DNA from: Comamonadaceae bacterium
GTDB lineage: Bacteria > Pseudomonadota > Gammaproteobacteria > Burkholderiales > Burkholderiaceae_C
DNA length: 44,800 bases
Direction of reading: 5' to 3'
Assembly (NCBI GenBank): GCA_947452785.1
Contig: CANGDZ010000024.1
Location: 1 to 44,800, forward strand
A program made the translations under genes and the position numbers. Positions 42,322 through 44,800 of the stretch are shown in pieces (positions within the stretch are counted from its first letter, which is position 1; every line of letters begins with the position of its first letter). The notes below the pieces were generated by a model. That model did no database searches and had not been told where the DNA came from. It saw only the letters and a program-made list of their open reading frames with translations.

Positions 42322-43085
42322 ACGCATCCGCATTGCAACTGGTCGATCTGCACAAGAGCTTTGGCGTCACCCCCATTATTCGTGGCGTCAATCTGGATGT
42401 CCGTCAAGGTGAGAGACATGCCTTGATTGGCCCGAACGGGGCTGGAAAATCGACCCTGTTTCACTTGATCAGCGGACGGTTTCCGGTGAGTACGGGTCAG
42501 GTCATGCTGAAAGGCGAGGACATCACGGGGCTGCCCCCTTACATGATCAACCGGCGTGGCTTGTCTCGCAGCTTTCAGGTGACCAATATTTTCCCGCGAA
42601 TGAGCGTCTACGAGAACATTCGCTGCGGCATTCTGTGGTCTCTGGGTTATCGCTATTCTTTTTGGCGCATGGTTGAAAAAGCACGCGATGCCCGCGAACG
42701 GACCGAAGCCGTGATGGAGCAAATTAACTTGGCGTCACGGCGTGACGTTCTGGCTGGCGTTTTGTCTTATGCCGAGCAACGTGCCTTGGAGATTGGTATC
42801 ACCATCGCCAGCGGTGCGGATGTGATCATGCTCGATGAGCCCACAGCAGGTATGAGTTTGTCGGAGACCGAGCACGCGGTGGAATTGATCCGCCGTATCA
42901 GCGAAGGTAAGACGCTTTTGATCGTTGAGCACGATATGAGCGTGGTGTTCGATTTAGCCGATCGGATTTCAGTGCTGGTTTACGGCCAGTTGATTGCGAC
43001 CGACACGCCCGAGAAAATTCGCGCCAATGCCGCAGTTCAAGAGGCGTATCTGGGTGCGGCGACTCAGGAGCAAGATGATGCTTGA
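42318..43085 (+). CDS. livG: ABC importer ATPase, LivG type
   Basis: A 255-residue ABC ATPase. Walker A is GPNGAGKST (38-46) with an intact Lys44, the signature is LSYAEQRALEIGI (normal LivG has LSYGEQ; Ala for Gly here), Walker B is ADVIMLDEPTAGMS, and the switch His is in LLIVEHDMSVV. It pairs with LivF to power the importer. The Gly-to-Ala change in the signature is conservative but could matter, since that Gly contacts ATP. The 3' end overlaps livF by 8 bp. Confidence 0.93.
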   Translation: MNASALQLVDLHKSFGVTPIIRGVNLDVRQGERHALIGPNGAGKSTLFHLISGRFPVSTGQVMLKGEDITGLPPYMINRRGLSRSFQVTNIFPRMSVYENIRCGILWSLGYRYSFWRMVEKARDARERTEAVMEQINLASRRDVLAGVLSYAEQRALEIGITIASGADVIMLDEPTAGMSLSETEHAVELIRRISEGKTLLIVEHDMSVVFDLADRISVLVYGQLIATDTPEKIRANAAVQEAYLGAATQEQDDA

Positions 43086-43773
43086 AGTACGTGATTTACA
43101 CGCTTATTACGGCAAGAGCCACATCCTTCAAGGTGTGAATTTCCATGTCGGCGAAGGCGAAATCGTCTCCTTATTGGGCCGAAATGGGGTTGGCCGTTCG
43201 ACGACGATCAAGGCGGTGATGGGTGATGTGGAGCGCACCGGTTCGGTTAAATTCAGGGGGCAAGAGATTGGCGCCTTGAAGCCCCACCAAGTTGCGCGTT
43301 GCGGATTGGGCTATGTGCCAGAGAATCGGGACATCTTTCCGTCGCTGACGGTGCGTGAGAATTTATTGATGGGCATGAAGTCGACCCAACCAGGTGGTCG
43401 ATGGTCCTTGCAGGACATGTTCACGCTGTTTCCACGGCTTGAAGAGCGCGCAGAAACGGCTGCGGGTGTGCTGTCGGGCGGGGAGCAGCAAATGCTGACG
43501 ATCTGCCGCACGCTGATGGGTGACCCTGAACTGATGATGATCGACGAGCCTACCGAAGGCTTAGCGCCCAAGATGGTTGAACTGGTGGCCGACCTGCTCG
43601 AACGCATCGCCAGCCGAGGCGTGTCCATTTTGCTGGTCGAGCAGAAACTGACGATCGCGCTGCGCATATCCAAGCGCCTGTACGTCATGGGCCATGGCCA
43701 CATTGTCTTTGAGGGAAGTGCCCAAGAACTCAAAGCCAATGAGATGGTGCGTAAGGAATGGTTGGAAGTCTAA
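43078..43773 (+). CDS. livF: ABC importer ATPase, LivF type with Arg in Walker A
   Basis: A 231-residue ABC ATPase of LivF type. Walker A reads GRNGVGRST (34-42): the invariant Lys is Arg40. The signature LSGGEQQML, Walker B LMMIDEPTEGL and the switch region ILLVEQKLTIAL (Gln in place of His, usual for LivF) are intact. So this subunit may bind ATP differently and hydrolysis may depend on LivG; the change may be a subfamily trait and not a lesion. Of two adjacent ATGs (43075, 43078) I choose the second, which gives AGGAG a 7-base spacing. Confidence 0.92.
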   Translation: MLEVRDLHAYYGKSHILQGVNFHVGEGEIVSLLGRNGVGRSTTIKAVMGDVERTGSVKFRGQEIGALKPHQVARCGLGYVPENRDIFPSLTVRENLLMGMKSTQPGGRWSLQDMFTLFPRLEERAETAAGVLSGGEQQMLTICRTLMGDPELMMIDEPTEGLAPKMVELVADLLERIASRGVSILLVEQKLTIALRISKRLYVMGHGHIVFEGSAQELKANEMVRKEWLEV

Positions 43774-43943
43774 TAGGGGACTGCGAAACGTCGCTGAACA
43801 TTGCAGTTTTTCGAATGCGCGTCTTAAAGATGCCGTTTTCAGTGGCGCCCAGATAGGCCAGTCTCGGACGGTGGGACTGCGAAGTTTATTTTCGGATTCA
43901 GGCCCCCTAAGCGGTCCTTTACTAAAAAGCTAGGCGTCCTCTC

Positions 43944-43970
43944 AAATCGTATAGAGCGGTCATACGATTT
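43944..43970. repeat. 9-bp perfect inverted repeat (hairpin or terminator)
   Basis: AAATCGTAT (43944-43952) and ATACGATTT (43962-43970) are perfect arms around a 9-nt loop, 170 bp after livF. It is AT-rich, with short A and T ends on both sides, so it could be a weak bidirectional terminator between livF and the convergent amidase gene, or a protein-binding site. Confidence 0.4.
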
Positions 43971-44012
43971 TGCTCAATGCAGTCACTAGTCGTTGATCCG
44001 GTGTGCGGCAAA

Positions 44013-44059
44013 CCCTGCCGTTTAGGGCAGGGTCAAGAGCGCGGACGGCATAGCCGTCC
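44013..44059. repeat. Two tandem hairpins, possible IS200/IS605-type end remnant
   Basis: ACCCTGCC-GTTTAG-GGCAGGGT (44013-44034) is an 8-bp stem with a 6-nt loop; GGACGGC-ATA-GCCGTCC (44043-44059) is a 7-bp stem with a 3-nt loop. A CCCxGCC-GTTTAG-GGCxGGG hairpin followed by TCAAG is reminiscent of right ends of IS200/IS605-family elements, but no transposase or TnpB remnant is readable nearby. A terminator is the alternative. Confidence 0.3.
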
Positions 44060-44329
44060 TGGCAAAACTGAACTCAGCCGCACCGCACCGAATTAACAAT
44101 TGAAATCGTCATTGAATGCCTGCTTTTGATAAATCATCACAACATTCTGAATCATTGGGAACGGACGTCAATGCTACGCAACGGATGTTTTTGCTGTAAA
44201 AAATTCGACCTTCACATCTGCTCCAATAAGGTACTCATGCTTTCGGCGCTTCCTGAAAGGCGCTCAAAGGCGTTTTTGACGCCCGTGCGGGTGCTTAGCT
44301 TTTAAGACGCGCGAACACTGCAGGTGAAC

Positions 44330-44800
44330 TCAGCGTCCGGTGACCAATTCATCAATCGGTGGGCGACGTAGATGCCAGGGCGTCGTTGCTTGGAAAGCGC
44401 CACCTGCGCGCACCAATAAGCCTTCATTCAAATGCCCCGACACCAACTGCGCCGCCACGGGCTGTCCTATGGCGGTGACACCTGCTGGGAACGTCAGCGT
44501 CGGGTGCCCTGACATATCGGTAGGTGCTGTAAAGCGAGACAAGCGTCTGCGATACCCCGGCTCCTGGCGCAGATTCGCAATGCGTTCGGTGCTTGGTGCG
44601 GCAAACGGCATGGCGGGCATCAAGAGCAAATCTACTTGCATCAGAACCGCGTTCAACTGTCCAGTGTGCGTGGCGCGCTGCAAAAGCATGCGCTGATAGT
44701 CGGTTGCTGTGAGTTGGTTGCCCAGGTCCAGCAAGCCCGCAAGCATCGGGCCATATTCCGCGCGCCGCGCTGGAAACGTGTGGGTGTGCGCCACCGCCGC
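44330..44800 (-). CDS. Amidase family protein, C-terminal part (runs off the right edge)
   Basis: The C-terminal ~156 residues of an amidase-signature (GatA/AtzF-like) hydrolase; the frame is open to the window end, so the Ser-Ser-Lys catalytic part lies outside. What is seen is the typical end region: AEYGPMLAGLLDLGNQLTATDYQRM, VDLLLMPAMPFAAPSTER, and the strand-turn TAPTDMSGHPTLTFPAGVTA followed by GQPVAAQLVSGHLNEGLLVRAG, which match the conserved 'TxPxNxxGxPxxxxPxG ... GxPxGxQ' end of the family (with Ala-Ala in the GQPVAAQ element). It would hydrolyse an amide to acid and ammonia. Nearness to the importer suggests, weakly, that the imported compound may be an amide. Confidence 0.88.
   Translation of the reverse strand, partial: AAVAHTHTFPARRAEYGPMLAGLLDLGNQLTATDYQRMLLQRATHTGQLNAVLMQVDLLLMPAMPFAAPSTERIANLRQEPGYRRRLSRFTAPTDMSGHPTLTFPAGVTAIGQPVAAQLVSGHLNEGLLVRAGGAFQATTPWHLRRPPIDELVTGR

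Larger units (their letters stand above)
43774..44329. other. 556-bp intergenic region with repeats and hairpins
   Basis: No gene is supported here. The stretch holds an 11-bp direct repeat GGGACTGCGAA (43777-43787 and 43873-43883), an inverted repeat at 43944-43970, and two tandem hairpins at 44013-44059. AATAAGGTACTCAT at 44225-44238 repeats the sequence in front of the receptor gene at 38799, but the frame after its ATG closes after 22 codons. Confidence 0.5.

Noticed and set aside
44237..44305. 22-codon small gene after the repeated leader sequence
   Set aside because: No similarity or hydrophobic pattern; it is more likely a chance frame after a ribosome-site-like sequence.
1..44800. 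tRNA, rRNA, CRISPR arrays and intact insertion sequences
   Set aside because: No cloverleaf, repeat-spacer pattern, transposase frame or terminal inverted repeat pair was recognised on reading both strands; a dedicated RNA search was not possible.

Overview
The window looks like the chromosome of a betaproteobacterium of the order Burkholderiales, probably Comamonadaceae. This rests on three orphan Bug-type (tripartite tricarboxylate) solute receptors, dense acyl-CoA gene clusters, high-GC codon use and overall gene style; it is inferred from gene content and was not tested by any search.

Region 1 (1-9306) is a mixed accessory-looking stretch, visibly more AT-rich in places than what follows. 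It holds the 3' part of a magnesium P-type ATPase, a small HD-domain protein with a full diiron-oxygenase ligand pattern, a convergent Fe(II)/2-oxoglutarate oxygenase, two glutathione-transferase-family genes (one a clear YghU) and an SDR, all but the first two on the minus strand. A tight plus-strand cassette follows: a YkgJ-type cysteine cluster protein, an ATE/GNAT-like acyltransferase, a SET-domain protein and a FlhG/MinD-like ATPase. This cassette is the best candidate for an undescribed system; its combination suggests protein modification coupled to a positioning or switch ATPase.

Region 2 (9376-12665) has a DUF3237 protein, a SLAC1/TehA-type membrane protein and a beta-propeller lipoprotein.

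Region 3 (12799-38327) is one long carboxylic-acid catabolic island. It contains three AMP-forming acyl-CoA ligases, an alpha-methylacyl-CoA racemase-like protein, an AraC-type regulator, an SCP-x type thiolase, MaoC/HTD2 hydratases, three SDRs (one a 2,4-dienoyl-CoA reductase type), three acyl-CoA dehydrogenases, a DUF35/thiolase-like pair that lacks the thiolase cysteine and resembles steroid side-chain retro-aldolases, two class III CoA-transferases, an MmgE/PrpD protein, two hotdog thioesterases and three Bug receptors. Racemase, dienoyl reductase, SCP-x thiolase and aldolase-like pair together point to methyl-branched, terpenoid-like or steroid-side-chain-like acids. The 30693-35356 part looks like a separate module for a dicarboxyl-CoA (itaconate/mesaconate-like). 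A shared sequence motif lies in front of the first ligase and the thiolase, flanking the AraC gene, and is a candidate operator.

Region 4 (38799-43773) is a complete branched-chain-amino-acid-type ABC importer (receptor, two permeases, two ATPases), probably feeding substrate to the island. After a 556-bp non-coding stretch with tandem hairpins comes the C-terminal end of an amidase that runs off the right edge.

Genes within each block are very tightly packed: at least ten junctions are ATGA stop/start overlaps, so translational coupling is widespread. No tRNA, rRNA, CRISPR array or intact insertion sequence was seen.
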